Source: Chitinophagaceae bacterium
Lineage (GTDB): Bacteria > Bacteroidota > Bacteroidia > Chitinophagales > Chitinophagaceae
Assembly (NCBI GenBank): GCA_947457465.1
Contig: CANGWB010000010.1
Span: 1-63,609 of the forward strand
Direction: 5' to 3'
DNA: 63,609 nt
Each line of letters begins with the position of its first letter. Position 1 is the stretch's first letter. The notes below the pieces were generated by a model, which was not told where the DNA came from, did not search any database, and worked only from the letters and a program-made list of their open reading frames with translations. The position numbers and the translations under genes were made by a program. Positions 8,353 to 18,002 of the stretch are shown here, in pieces.

Positions 8353-10338
8353 ATGAAGGGGTGGTTTTTATTCTTGCTTTTAGTGTTGTTCACTTCTGTC
8401 AGCGCGCAATTGTCTGAAGGAGATGACCGCCTGTTGATCGAAGAGGAGATTTCTGAAAAATCGGCGGCTGAGATGGAAGCTCAATCGTTGCGGCTGGAGC
8501 AGTACTTGCGTAGACCCATGGATCTGAACCATGCATCTTATCAGGAGTTGGAGGAATTGGGTTTGTTGAGTGTCTTTCAGATCGACGCTTGGATACGATA
8601 TAGGACTAGATTCGGTGTGGCAGAGAGTTGGTATGTGTTTCAAGCTGTTCCGGGGTGGACTCAAGCGATCGTTGAGCGTATAAAACCCTATTGCAAGTTG
8701 GGTGGGCGGAGGCAAGCTCTCAATCGATTGTTCAGCGGCAGCGCAGATCATTTTTTATTGTCGCGGTTGAGTTGGCGCTCGGTAGGGGTTCCTGTTTCCG
8801 GTGCCTTGGGCGGGAATACGCATCGTTTATGGCGGTATAAGGTTCAGACGGAGAGCGGGGTAACTGCTGGAATCTTGATGGAAAATGATGCTGGGGAACG
8901 GTTGGGTAAAAAAGGTCCGGATTTTGTGAGTTCTTTTTTGCATTGGAAAAAAGCGGACGGCAAGTTGTACTTGCTGCTGGGAGATTTTTCAGTTCAGTTC
9001 GGACAGGGTTTGATTTGTTGGCAGGGGATGTCATTTGGGATGGGTTCCGATCTGGTAGCGATCAAGCGGCAGGGATTGGCTGTGAGGCCCTATCAGTCGG
9101 TGGGGGAGAGTCGGTTCATGCGTGGGCTCGCGGTTGGTGGTGCGTCAACGGATTGGAGTTGGGATGTTTTTGTATCCCGAAATCCTCAGACGGCTACCGT
9201 ATATAAGACGGATGATGAGCGAGTAGGATTTCGTCAGCTCGACGCGTCGGGATACCATCGTACCCATGGAGAGGTCGCCAAGAAAAATGCTGTTGATGAG
9301 TATACATTGGGAGGGAGTCTGAGAAGAGTATATGGGTGGGGGCGCGCGGGACTGAATTTAGCCACTCGCACCTGGAGTATTCCAAAGTTTACTCCAACCG
9401 AATCACCCGATTCGGTTTGGGATCGCCGTGTATCAAATGCAAGTGTAGATGTTTCATTCACGCGTGGGAGGTTACACGGATTCAGTGAGTGGGCTATAGA
9501 TGGAAAAGGGAAATTCGCGGCAGTAGGAGGTGCGTTGTTGGTGATCGATCGACGGATCGATATTTCGCTTCATGCAAGAATGATCGGCAGCGGATTTCAG
9601 TCGGTTGATGGGGATGCTCTTCAACGATCCACTTCCGGTGCAGGGGAAAAAGGTTTCTATGCCCAACTGCGGTTTCGAATCAATGACCGCAACAGTTTGG
9701 ATGTCTACACGGACAGGTACATGATTCAGGAGTTTCCCGCGAGCGGGCCAACTCAGTTAATGGGGAGTATGCAAGGTTGGCGATGGCAATTTCAACCGGA
9801 TAAGAAAAATTTGATCTACGTCCGATTTCAATCCGTGCAAAGGGATCAGGAAGGGTATTCGGATGGAATCATGCTGGGTGTGCGAAGAAAAAATCAGTAC
9901 AACATCCGACTGCATGGCCAGTTTTTTATCAATGAGTCGAGTCGGTTACAAATTCGGTACGAAAACGTGTTATTCAGATCTGGTAATAGCTGGCCTGAAA
10001 AAGGGTTTCTTACCTATTTGGAGTGGGGGTATGGCGGTGCTGCAACCTCTTTTCGGGCAGATCTGCGGCTGATGTGGGTCTCCACGGATGGGTGGGATGC
10101 TCGAGTTTATGCGTATGAACGGGATGTAATGTACAAGGTCGGGTTTCCGGCTTTTTCCGGTACCAAATGGAGGGGCTATGCAAATTTTTCCATTCCCGCT
10201 GGGAAGAAAACAATGATCTGGCTACGGATAGCTATCTATAAATCGATTGAATTACAGTCAGTTACAGGAATTAATAGTCCCATCCGTTCAGAATTGACCG
10301 CTCAGATCAGGTATCAATGGTCGCGGGGTGGCCGGTAA
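8353..10338 (+). CDS. ComEA-like helix-hairpin-helix domain fused to an outer-membrane beta-barrel
   Basis: 661 residues with a signal peptide (WFLFLLLVLFTSVSAQ). Residues about 55-120 form two helix-hairpin-helix units like those of ComEA: MDLNHASYQELEELGLLS, AWIRYRTRFG, then FQAVPGWTQAIVERIKPYC. The remaining 530 residues alternate short hydrophobic and polar stretches with many Gly, Trp and Tyr, as in a large outer-membrane barrel. ComEA uses such HhH units to hold double-stranded DNA in the periplasm, so a role in DNA handling at the outer membrane is possible but not proven. The gene is 1 nt behind the preceding barrel gene. Confidence 0.75.
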   Translation: MKGWFLFLLLVLFTSVSAQLSEGDDRLLIEEEISEKSAAEMEAQSLRLEQYLRRPMDLNHASYQELEELGLLSVFQIDAWIRYRTRFGVAESWYVFQAVPGWTQAIVERIKPYCKLGGRRQALNRLFSGSADHFLLSRLSWRSVGVPVSGALGGNTHRLWRYKVQTESGVTAGILMENDAGERLGKKGPDFVSSFLHWKKADGKLYLLLGDFSVQFGQGLICWQGMSFGMGSDLVAIKRQGLAVRPYQSVGESRFMRGLAVGGASTDWSWDVFVSRNPQTATVYKTDDERVGFRQLDASGYHRTHGEVAKKNAVDEYTLGGSLRRVYGWGRAGLNLATRTWSIPKFTPTESPDSVWDRRVSNASVDVSFTRGRLHGFSEWAIDGKGKFAAVGGALLVIDRRIDISLHARMIGSGFQSVDGDALQRSTSGAGEKGFYAQLRFRINDRNSLDVYTDRYMIQEFPASGPTQLMGSMQGWRWQFQPDKKNLIYVRFQSVQRDQEGYSDGIMLGVRRKNQYNIRLHGQFFINESSRLQIRYENVLFRSGNSWPEKGFLTYLEWGYGGAATSFRADLRLMWVSTDGWDARVYAYERDVMYKVGFPAFSGTKWRGYANFSIPAGKKTMIWLRIAIYKSIELQSVTGINSPIRSELTAQIRYQWSRGGR

Positions 10339-10493
10339 TTTTTATCATCCCTAAACTCTTTGTTAAAAAAAAGACTAAATTGCCGCAGCAACCACTTGAC
10401 ATCCTCTGTCTTGTATGGAGGATTGCCAATGGGTAGCACATTGGTAGTTTTTGATTATCAATGTTCTTGTATACCAAAAAATCAATGTTTATT

Positions 10494-13400
10494 ATGAGAA
10501 AAATTGCATCACTGTTCTCGATGCTGGTGCTTTTCACGGCACTTGCCTTCGGTCAGAACCGGATCATCACCGGTACCGTGACAGATGAGACTGGGGCTCC
10601 GCTTCCCGGTGCTTCCATTCGAATTGAAGGAACCAAGACGGGTATCGCGGCCGACAACAACGGTCAATTCCGTCTTTCCGCAAAAACCGGCGATGTGCTG
10701 GTGGTCAGCGGAGCTGGTTTGGAGACAACCACAGCCTCGGTGGCTGCCGGTAACACTATTGTCATCGTTGTAAAACGAGTGGTGATCAGTGGAACCGATG
10801 TGGTGATCACCTCTTTGGGTGTTGCCCGTCAGGCTAAGGAGCTGGGTTATTCCACTGCCAAAGTAAAAGCTACTGAATTGACACAGGCTAAAGCCATCAA
10901 CCTGCAAAATGGTTTGACTGGTAAGGTTTCGGGTCTGAACATTCAGACAGTTAACAACGGGGTATTCGCTGATACGCGTATCACGCTTCGCGGTATCCGT
11001 TCACTGACTGGTAACAACCAGCCGATGCTGATCCTGGACGGTGTGCCCATCTCATTAGGTTATATCAACTCGATCAACCCCAATGACATCCAGGATGTAA
11101 CAATCCTGAAGTCGGCTTCCGCAACTGCGATCTACGGTCCGGACGGTGCGAATGGAGCGTTGGTGATTACAACAAAGCGTGGCAGCAAGAATAAGCCTCA
11201 GATCACTGTGGGTCATACCGTACAGGTTGAGCGCGTTTCTTATATGCCTGAGTTGCAGAACCAATTCGGTTCTGGTTCATCTGTTGATCCATTCGGTTAC
11301 GGGGTATACGATCCTGTAGAGAATCAGTGTTATGGAGATCAGTTCGATGGTTCTATCCGCCAGATCGGTCGTGATGGTCCCAACGGTGAGCAATACCTTG
11401 TATCCTATAATGCCCTTCCCAAAGAGAAACTTCGTTTCTGGAGTACGGGTATCACCAACCAGACTGATGTTTCATTCTCTACTGGTGACTTCTATATGAG
11501 TGCTCAGAATGTTCTTATTCAGGGTATCATGCCGAAGGATATCAATCGTCGTATGTCTTTCCGTATGACCGGCAACAAGGAGTTCAATAAATTCCGTGCC
11601 AGCTTCAACGTAAACTACACTCGTGGTAATTATGATGTCACTGCAGGTTCCAGCTTTGGTAACGGTCGTGACTATACTGTATACTGGAACCTCATCAATA
11701 CGCCTCAGCAAATTCCCATCACACGTTTCAAGAACTGGCGTAATGATTTCTGGTCGCATCCTGACGGATATTTCAACGACTATTACTCTAACCCTTATTT
11801 CATGATCGATAATTTCCGCAGCGTGGGTCGTACTGACGATCTGTTCGGAAATCTCGAACTTAGTTTGAAGGCAACTAACTGGCTGACCTTCACGTATCGT
11901 TTGGGTGCAACTGTGGCCCTTGGATCTGCCAAGAGCCGTGCTGAAGCATTCACCTATGGTGATTTCGCCAAGGCTTCCGGTAAATCTGTTGCTCAGTCAG
12001 GAGACATCGTTTCTCAGGTGGCTGACGGATTGTCTACCTCTAGCCGCATCAACTCCGAGTTGTTCATGACCATGCGTAAGAACGTGGGTGAATTCAAATT
12101 TGAAGGTCTGCTCGGTCAGAACTTCCGCGAAGACAACTCCAAGAACGTAAACGTATCGAGCAATAACCTGGCCTTCCCTACACTGTTTAACATTATCGGT
12201 CGTAAGGGCGAGCCTGGAGCATCTGAAAGCAATTTCAAATCTCGCTTGCAGCGCTTCTTCGGTAAGGCCTCCGTTGGTTACAAGAACTGGGCTTTTGCTG
12301 AGGTTACCGCCAGCTATGACATGAACAGCCGTCTGGCCTATTATTATGACTACGATTTCAAAGCGATCAGCTTCTTCTATCCTGGCGCCAGCCTTTCAGT
12401 TCTCTTGAGCGAGGCGATCCCTGCGGTGAAGAACAGCAAATCGATCTCCTACTTGAAAGTACGTGGTGCTCGCTCCAAGACTGGTAACGTGAACCTCGGC
12501 GTTCAGGCGCTTGAGAATACATACGGACTGGGTGGTGGATTCCCTTACGGAAACCTGGTGGGTTACACATCCGGTAACGTACTTCGCTTGAACCGCTATA
12601 CTCCTGAGTTCGTTCTGAACACGGAGGTAGGTTTTGAACTTGGATTGTTCAAGAACCGCGTAAACCTGGAAGCGACTGCTTATACCCAGGATAACTCTGA
12701 TCAGATCGTACAGGTGGCTTATTCCGGTGCTACTGGATTCACCAGTGCCTTGCTGAACGCAGCCTCTTTCGTGAACAAAGGTTTGGAGTTCGACCTGAAA
12801 TTAACCCCGCTGGTTAAGATCCGCAACATAACGATCGACTTCAAAGCAAACTATACCTACCAAACGAATCAAGTTAACCGTATCATCGAGGGTGTTGATC
12901 AACTCGGTATCGGAAACGGAAACTTCGTAATGGTTGGACGCCCTGCTTATACCTTCCAGTTGACTGATTATCTGCGTGACGATCAAGGTCGTGTGATCGT
13001 GAACCGTACAACGGGTCTGCCAAGTGTTGATCCAGTGATCAAGCCTTTCGGTCACACACAGCCGAATCACTTGCTGGGTCTGAACCTGAACGTGTCATGG
13101 AAAGATCTGACTTTCAGTGCGGTGGCTGATTACCGTGGTGGAGCACAGATCTACACTGGTAACCTCGGAACCGGTATGGACTTCTCCGGTATCTCTAAGC
13201 GTTCCGGTCAGAATGCCCGTCAGGCGTTCGTTATGCCGAACTCATCTTATTGGGATGGAACAAAATATGTGGCGAACACCAACATCTACATGACCGGTGG
13301 ATATAACTTCTGGTCTCAGTCGGTGAATACAGCTGCAAATACAAACTACCTGGTAAGTGGTGATTTCTGGAAGATCCGTGAGGTTAGTCTTAGCTATAAC

Positions 13401-13613
13401 ATTCCGATGAAATGGCTGGGCTTTGCTAAGAATGCGATCAAAGGAGCAAACTTCACCATCTCTGGTCGTAACCTCTTTATGTTCCTGCCTAGCACCAACG
13501 AGTGGACTGACCCCGAGTTCTCTAACACAACGGGTAACGCACAAGGGGTGAGTGGATTGGATAACACACCGCCGACTCGCATCTTCGGTGCTACCCTGAA
13601 CCTCAACCTCTAA
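10494..13613 (+). CDS. susC: SusC/RagA-family TonB-linked outer-membrane transporter
   Basis: 1039 residues from ATG 10494 (MRKIASLFSMLVLFTALAFG, signal peptide). Residues about 20-105 are the carboxypeptidase-regulatory-like domain (ITGTVTDETGAPLPGASI, GIAADNNGQFRL). The plug domain at about 110-240 contains LTGKVSGLNIQTV, RITLRGIRSLTGNNQPMLIL, DGVPI and IYGPDGANGALVITTKRG, the standard SusC pattern. A large beta-barrel follows. With the SusD-like lipoprotein downstream it forms a pedal-bin importer for large nutrients driven by TonB. Codon use is unusually uniform compared with neighbours such as the barrel gene before it, suggesting high expression. The substrate cannot be read from the sequence. 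Confidence 0.95.
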   Translation: MRKIASLFSMLVLFTALAFGQNRIITGTVTDETGAPLPGASIRIEGTKTGIAADNNGQFRLSAKTGDVLVVSGAGLETTTASVAAGNTIVIVVKRVVISGTDVVITSLGVARQAKELGYSTAKVKATELTQAKAINLQNGLTGKVSGLNIQTVNNGVFADTRITLRGIRSLTGNNQPMLILDGVPISLGYINSINPNDIQDVTILKSASATAIYGPDGANGALVITTKRGSKNKPQITVGHTVQVERVSYMPELQNQFGSGSSVDPFGYGVYDPVENQCYGDQFDGSIRQIGRDGPNGEQYLVSYNALPKEKLRFWSTGITNQTDVSFSTGDFYMSAQNVLIQGIMPKDINRRMSFRMTGNKEFNKFRASFNVNYTRGNYDVTAGSSFGNGRDYTVYWNLINTPQQIPITRFKNWRNDFWSHPDGYFNDYYSNPYFMIDNFRSVGRTDDLFGNLELSLKATNWLTFTYRLGATVALGSAKSRAEAFTYGDFAKASGKSVAQSGDIVSQVADGLSTSSRINSELFMTMRKNVGEFKFEGLLGQNFREDNSKNVNVSSNNLAFPTLFNIIGRKGEPGASESNFKSRLQRFFGKASVGYKNWAFAEVTASYDMNSRLAYYYDYDFKAISFFYPGASLSVLLSEAIPAVKNSKSISYLKVRGARSKTGNVNLGVQALENTYGLGGGFPYGNLVGYTSGNVLRLNRYTPEFVLNTEVGFELGLFKNRVNLEATAYTQDNSDQIVQVAYSGATGFTSALLNAASFVNKGLEFDLKLTPLVKIRNITIDFKANYTYQTNQVNRIIEGVDQLGIGNGNFVMVGRPAYTFQLTDYLRDDQGRVIVNRTTGLPSVDPVIKPFGHTQPNHLLGLNLNVSWKDLTFSAVADYRGGAQIYTGNLGTGMDFSGISKRSGQNARQAFVMPNSSYWDGTKYVANTNIYMTGGYNFWSQSVNTAANTNYLVSGDFWKIREVSLSYNIPMKWLGFAKNAIKGANFTISGRNLFMFLPSTNEWTDPEFSNTTGNAQGVSGLDNTPPTRIFGATLNLNL

Positions 13614-13635
13614 CCCAACTACAAAACCACTAGAT

Positions 13636-15234
13636 ATGAAACTGAATAAACTTATATACGGAACCGCAATGGCAGCGACCCTGCTCGTTGCCTCGACGGG
13701 TTGTCGGAAGAGTCAGTTCAACATCAACCAGAACGTGAACAGCGTTACGGACAGTACTGTTACCTATGATGTAGTACTGCCTGCTGCCCTGCACGCTTCA
13801 GGAACCATTGTTGGAACTGCCTGGGGACCCATTCAAAACTGGATGGGATACTGGGCGCGCTCTGGTACCTATGCACCTAACGTTACGGAAGAGACCTATG
13901 ACCTTACTACCAACTTCGGTAATGGTATCTGGAACTCTTGCTACGACAACAACTACGATTACCAGATTGTACAGAACAAGGCCGGCGGTGCAGGTGCTAC
14001 CTTCTATGAAGGAATTGCTCGCATCATGAAGGCACATAACTTCATGATTCTGGTTGATGTATACGGAAATATCCCCTACACCCAAGCGATGAGGGGTGGT
14101 GGTAACCCAACCCCGGCATACGATCTGGGAATCAATGTTTACCGGGATCTATTCCGTCAACTTGATACCGGTATCAACCTGATCAAGAATGCGGTTGTGT
14201 CTACTACAAATGCAAACAAAGGGATTGCAACAAACGACATCATCTTCCAGGGTAACAAAGGAAAATGGGTTCGCTTTGCCAACACCCTGAAGCTTCGTAT
14301 GATGATCCACGCTTATGCAGTAGCCGGAATCGACAAGGCGGCTGAAATGGCACGTATCACGACAGAAGGATCCGGATTCCTCGGAATCGGTGAAGACGTT
14401 ATGGTTCAGCCCGGCTACCTGGCCGACAAGCCAAACCCATTCTACAACGTGTACAAGATCTCTGTTGCTGGTGCTCAAACCGCCAATAACATCTACTACC
14501 GCGCCAATAAATGGGGTATTGATTATTACAAGTATAATGGTGATCCGAGAACCTCACGTTTCTACGAGGCTGGAGCAAACGGATTGGTAGGTGTAGCCTA
14601 TGGCTTGCCTCCGATCCCAGATAATGCTGCCGCTAACCTGGCGGGTATCGGCCCCGGCTTGTACAAAACCAATGTGGCTCCCCAAACTATCATGACAGCA
14701 TCTGAGAGTTTCTTCCTGCAAGCTGAAGCTCGCCTTCGTGGGTTCATCACCACTGGGTCTACTGTGGCTACCCTCACCAACACTGGTATCACGGAGAGCT
14801 TCCGTTACATCGGTGCGGGTGATCCCTCAACATACCTCGCGAACAATGCTGGGTATTCAGATGTTGACATCAATGCAGTGGCAAACTCTCCTGTGAATCC
14901 TGCCGGAACGCAGCCTGTCGGTGGTTTGTTCACGATCATTTCTCAAAAGTGGTTTGCCTTGAACGGAATCAACACATTGGAAGTGTGGACGGATTATCGT
15001 CGTATGGCGTACAATGAGGTTGTAACTGCTTCTCCTGTAAACGATCGTTTTGTTTACGGAGCAGGTATCGGGTATGACCCAGGTCCGCCCATCTCTGTAT
15101 CTCCTCAAAATACATCCACAAAGATTCCGGTTCGTTATATGTACCCACAAAGTGAGTATAACTACAACCCAACGAACGTAGGTGCTCAGGGTACGGTCGA
15201 TCGCTACACCAAAATCTTCTGGGACCTCAACTAA
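13636..15234 (+). CDS. susD: SusD/RagB-family nutrient-binding surface lipoprotein
   Basis: 532 residues, 22 nt after susC. The N-terminus is a lipoprotein signal (MAATLLVASTGCRKS; acylated Cys near residue 23). The sequence pattern fits the SusD-like branch that begins with N-NVNSVTDSTVTYDVVLPAAL (helical TPR-like scaffold), then VDVYGNIPYTQAM, KWVRFANTLKLRMMIHAYA, ETFF-like TASESFFLQAEARLRGFI and a C-terminal PVRYMYPQSEYNYNP. SusD proteins cap the SusC barrel and bind the ligand outside the cell. Same strongly biased codon use as susC. No signs of truncation. Confidence 0.93.
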   Translation: MKLNKLIYGTAMAATLLVASTGCRKSQFNINQNVNSVTDSTVTYDVVLPAALHASGTIVGTAWGPIQNWMGYWARSGTYAPNVTEETYDLTTNFGNGIWNSCYDNNYDYQIVQNKAGGAGATFYEGIARIMKAHNFMILVDVYGNIPYTQAMRGGGNPTPAYDLGINVYRDLFRQLDTGINLIKNAVVSTTNANKGIATNDIIFQGNKGKWVRFANTLKLRMMIHAYAVAGIDKAAEMARITTEGSGFLGIGEDVMVQPGYLADKPNPFYNVYKISVAGAQTANNIYYRANKWGIDYYKYNGDPRTSRFYEAGANGLVGVAYGLPPIPDNAAANLAGIGPGLYKTNVAPQTIMTASESFFLQAEARLRGFITTGSTVATLTNTGITESFRYIGAGDPSTYLANNAGYSDVDINAVANSPVNPAGTQPVGGLFTIISQKWFALNGINTLEVWTDYRRMAYNEVVTASPVNDRFVYGAGIGYDPGPPISVSPQNTSTKIPVRYMYPQSEYNYNPTNVGAQGTVDRYTKIFWDLN

Positions 15235-15260
15235 TCAACAATCCAATAAACACACGAATC

Positions 15261-16205
15261 ATGAAAAATATCACCAACAAAGCGGTTCTGGCGCTCGCGC
15301 TACTTTCGCTCACCTTAACCGGGTGTTTGAAAGACAAGGGCTTTGAGAACTATCAGTATGGAATCAATGATCCGGATACTCAGCCTCCCGGCATCGGTTT
15401 CCCATTGGCGGCTAAGCCGATCAATGGTGTTGGACTGGATGTATCTGGCTCACCTCAGGAAGTGAAGGAAATGTTCTTCGTTAACCTCAACGCTGGTAAT
15501 CCTGCGCCCACAGCGGTAACGGTTACGCTGGAGGTTAAAAGTGCTGAGTTACTTGGGGCTTACAATGCAGCTAACGGTACAAATATTCAGGTGCTGAATC
15601 CATCCCTGTATACATTCCCGTTGACGGTGACGATCCCTGCCGGGGCTCGTAACATCGACATCCCCTTCATCGTGCCTAGCACGTTGACGCTGAACCCTAA
15701 CGCTGCCTATGGAGTTGCTATCCGTATCGCTTCTGTTTCCGGGAACTATGTGATCGCGGAGAACCTGCGTAACCTGCTGGTTCAGTTCAGTATCAAAAAC
15801 AAATACGATGGTGTTTATAACCTGACCGGTTATCACAATCGTGTTCCTTACACATTCCCTTACCAGACTACCATGCACATGGTCACTAGCGGACCGAACG
15901 CTGTTTACTTCTTCTGGCCATTGGTTGGAGGTGTAGGACATCCTATCGGACTTGGTCCAAATAACTCAATGAGCTGGTACGGACCTACGGTTGCCCCTGT
16001 TGTTGTTTTCAATACAACCACCAACTTGGTGACAAATGTTTTCGGAAGCGATCCAGCTGGTCCTCCCATCACTATGTTCACCGGCCCTGGTAGTCGTTTG
16101 AGCAAATGGGAGCCTGCCACCCGCAACATGACGGTTGATTGGAACTATAATAACAATCCGCTTCGTGCTTTCTTCGACGACCTGCAATATCAGCGTGCTC
16201 GATAA
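15261..16205 (+). CDS. DUF1735 (BT_3987-like) surface lipoprotein
   Basis: 314 residues, 26 nt after susD. The lipobox is LTLTGCLKD (Cys near residue 22). The region at about 75-180 matches the DUF1735 beta-sandwich: VTLEVKSAELLGAYNAANGT, LTVTIPAGARNIDIPF, NAAYGVAIRIASVSGNYVI. In Bacteroidota such lipoproteins are often the third gene of a susCD locus and act as an extra surface ligand-binding protein. The C-terminal 130 residues (YDGVYNLTGYHNRVPY onward) are a second unassigned domain. A strong terminator follows, so the susC-susD-DUF1735 operon ends here. Confidence 0.85.
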   Translation: MKNITNKAVLALALLSLTLTGCLKDKGFENYQYGINDPDTQPPGIGFPLAAKPINGVGLDVSGSPQEVKEMFFVNLNAGNPAPTAVTVTLEVKSAELLGAYNAANGTNIQVLNPSLYTFPLTVTIPAGARNIDIPFIVPSTLTLNPNAAYGVAIRIASVSGNYVIAENLRNLLVQFSIKNKYDGVYNLTGYHNRVPYTFPYQTTMHMVTSGPNAVYFFWPLVGGVGHPIGLGPNNSMSWYGPTVAPVVVFNTTTNLVTNVFGSDPAGPPITMFTGPGSRLSKWEPATRNMTVDWNYNNNPLRAFFDDLQYQRAR

Positions 16206-16226
16206 GAAGCCACTTAACTGAAATTC

Positions 16227-16257
16227 AAAAGGGATTGTTTAACAATCCCTTTTTTTG
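16227..16257 (+). terminator. Rho-independent terminator of the susCD operon
   Basis: AAAAGGGATTG, loop TTTAA, CAATCCCTTTT followed by more T residues. The stem is perfect and lies 22 nt after the DUF1735 stop codon. Confidence 0.92.
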
Positions 16258-16263
16258 TGTCCG

Positions 16264-16293
16264 TTGTATCGCGTTATCATTTGTTTACCTTTG
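16264..16293 (+). promoter_or_regulatory. Promoter of the secreted-protein/DUF3467 gene pair
   Basis: TTG (16264-16266), a 19-nt spacer and TACCTTTG (16286-16293) match the Bacteroidota consensus exactly. The predicted start of transcription lies at about 16297-16300, which favours ATG 16308 over ATG 16299. Confidence 0.75.
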
Positions 16294-16307
16294 GTTAAAT
16301 GCCTCGC

Positions 16308-17039
16308 ATGAAGTATCTCATATTAGCTATCTCATCGCTCCTGTCAATCAATTACTCGATCGCTCAGCTAGGGACTATTAGTCCTACCGTAGGCTGGGTG
16401 GATCCCGTATTGAACCACAACCGTCTTTTGCGTGAGCAAACGGGGGAGGGGATGTTCAAGATGATCGGTCCCTACCGGGTTATCGGCACCTCATATTTGT
16501 TTGGAGAGCGTAACAAGGGAAATATTTATTCGACCGAAGCAACCGCTGTAAATATTCAGGTGGGATACAATACCTATAGCCAGGAGGTTGAGTTCATTTC
16601 TCCCTCGAATCCCGGGATGCCTTTGGTCAAATCTCCCGGCGAAGTGGATTCATTCGTGTTTTTGGCCAATCAGGCAGTCGGATTGAGCAGCGATATGCGA
16701 TTTGTTTATGGCAAACATTTGGGTTCCTCGGAAAAAGCCTATTTCCAAGAGTTGTCAACTGGGCCGAAAGCAGGGGTATACAAGCGATACAAGGCTGACG
16801 TTGCATATGTTTCCAGCAATTATGTTCAGTCAGAACTGCGTCAATTCGAGCTGCTGTACGACTACTTTGTTTATAATCCCGCAACGCGCTCACTTAAAAA
16901 AGTAAAAAACAGTTACAATAGTTTACAGAAGGAACTGAATGCGATCAGCGATGTGTCGGCCGTATTTACATCCTCTGCTTTCTCTGAAAATCCGGACCTA
17001 GCGCTTAAAAACGCCATCCTACTCATCAATCAAAAATGA
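16308..17039 (+). CDS. Secreted protein of unknown function
   Basis: 243 residues from ATG 16308 (MKYLILAISSLLSINYSIAQ), which gives a good signal peptide and is placed after the predicted transcription start; ATG 16299 is the alternative. The mature part shows no motif I recognise: it contains MFKMIGPYRVIGTSYLFG, SPSNPGMPLVKSPGEVDS and a C-terminal helix-rich part (SYNSLQKELNAISDVS). It has no transmembrane segment or lipobox, so it is probably periplasmic or secreted. Its stop overlaps the ATG of the DUF3467 gene (ATGA), meaning the two are translated together even though the partner looks cytoplasmic. Confidence 0.7.
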   Translation: MKYLILAISSLLSINYSIAQLGTISPTVGWVDPVLNHNRLLREQTGEGMFKMIGPYRVIGTSYLFGERNKGNIYSTEATAVNIQVGYNTYSQEVEFISPSNPGMPLVKSPGEVDSFVFLANQAVGLSSDMRFVYGKHLGSSEKAYFQELSTGPKAGVYKRYKADVAYVSSNYVQSELRQFELLYDYFVYNPATRSLKKVKNSYNSLQKELNAISDVSAVFTSSAFSENPDLALKNAILLINQK

Positions 17040-17356
17040 CCATGCAAGAAAATCAACCTGTCCCCAATCAGTTGAATATTGAGATCTCAGAAGAGGTCGC
17101 CGAAGGACAATATGCCAACCTGGCCATCATCACGCATTCTCATGCGGAGTTTGTGATCGATTTCGTGAATGTGATGCCCGGCACACCCAAGAGCAAGGTG
17201 AAATCCCGCTTGATACTTACCCCGCAACATGCTAAGCGGTTGATGCGTGCCCTTACCGAGAACATTCAGAAGTTCGAGTCTATGCATGGCCCCATTCAGG
17301 ATATCGAGGAGATGCAGTTGCCATTGAATTTCGGCGTGCCGACCGCTCAAGCTTGA
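17036..17356 (+). CDS. DUF3467 family protein
   Basis: 106 residues. The sequence matches the small DUF3467 family: EEVAEGQYANLAIITHSHAE, FVIDFVNVMPGTPKSKVKS, RLILTPQHAKRLMRALTENI. These proteins lack signal peptides; their role is unknown. The gene starts inside the stop codon of the preceding secreted-protein gene (ATGA overlap); a second ATG at 17042 is also possible. It converges with radC 6 nt downstream with no clear terminator between them. Confidence 0.85.
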   Translation: MTMQENQPVPNQLNIEISEEVAEGQYANLAIITHSHAEFVIDFVNVMPGTPKSKVKSRLILTPQHAKRLMRALTENIQKFESMHGPIQDIEEMQLPLNFGVPTAQA

Positions 17357-17362
17357 TAGGGT

Positions 17363-17998
17363 CTATATCAGTCCTTCATCCGCAAAACTGTAGTATCCTT
17401 CTCGCGTAACGATCAAATGGTCGTGGAGGGTGATATCAAAAAACTCAGCCGCTTTTTGGATCTTCTGTGTTAATTCACGGTCTGCCTGACTCGGATATAA
17501 GGCCCCAGATGGATGATTGTGCCCTACGATCATACTCACGGCTCGGAGTGAAAGAGCTTTTCGGAATATAATTCGTGGATCAGCAACGGTTCCGGTGATA
17601 CCGCCCTGACTGACCTGTTCCAAACGTATCATACGCAGGGCCCGATTTAGGTATAGCACACAAAAAACCTCGTGGTCCAAATGACCGATCTGATCCTGCA
17701 AAAAGCGAGCAGCTTCAGAGGATGATTGAAGAACCCGTTGCTCCAGCCGCATTCTATCTAGTGAAAGTCGTTTACTTAATTCCCAGGTGGCCAGCAACCG
17801 CGTGGCTCGTTCCATGCCCAATCCGCGGACCTGGATCAACTCCTCCGGCCCCATCACCGCCAGTCGACCCAGATCACCATTGACATGTTTCCAGAGTGAA
17901 TCCGCTCCGTGGGCCGTCCCCAAAATTTGAATCAGTAACTCCTGTGTAGTGGATCGCTGGCAGTCAGGACCCACTCGATCTTTCTTGGATGGCATCAT
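17363..17998 (-). CDS. radC: RadC-family JAB/MPN metalloprotein
   Basis: 211 residues. An N-terminal helix-hairpin-helix-like part (LGRLAVMGPEELIQVRGLG) is followed by the RadC/JAB domain from about residue 95, with the metal motif VGHNHPSGALYPSQAD (H-x-H...D) and an upstream Glu in HEVFCVLYLNRALRMI. RadC proteins were once linked to DNA repair, but their biochemical role is unsettled. The length is about that of the family. Starts ATG 17998 and ATG 17995 both follow a likely promoter at 18003-18033, so no longer form is possible. Confidence 0.92.
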   Translation of the reverse strand: MMPSKKDRVGPDCQRSTTQELLIQILGTAHGADSLWKHVNGDLGRLAVMGPEELIQVRGLGMERATRLLATWELSKRLSLDRMRLEQRVLQSSSEAARFLQDQIGHLDHEVFCVLYLNRALRMIRLEQVSQGGITGTVADPRIIFRKALSLRAVSMIVGHNHPSGALYPSQADRELTQKIQKAAEFFDITLHDHLIVTREGYYSFADEGLI

Positions 17999-18002
17999 GG
18001 AT

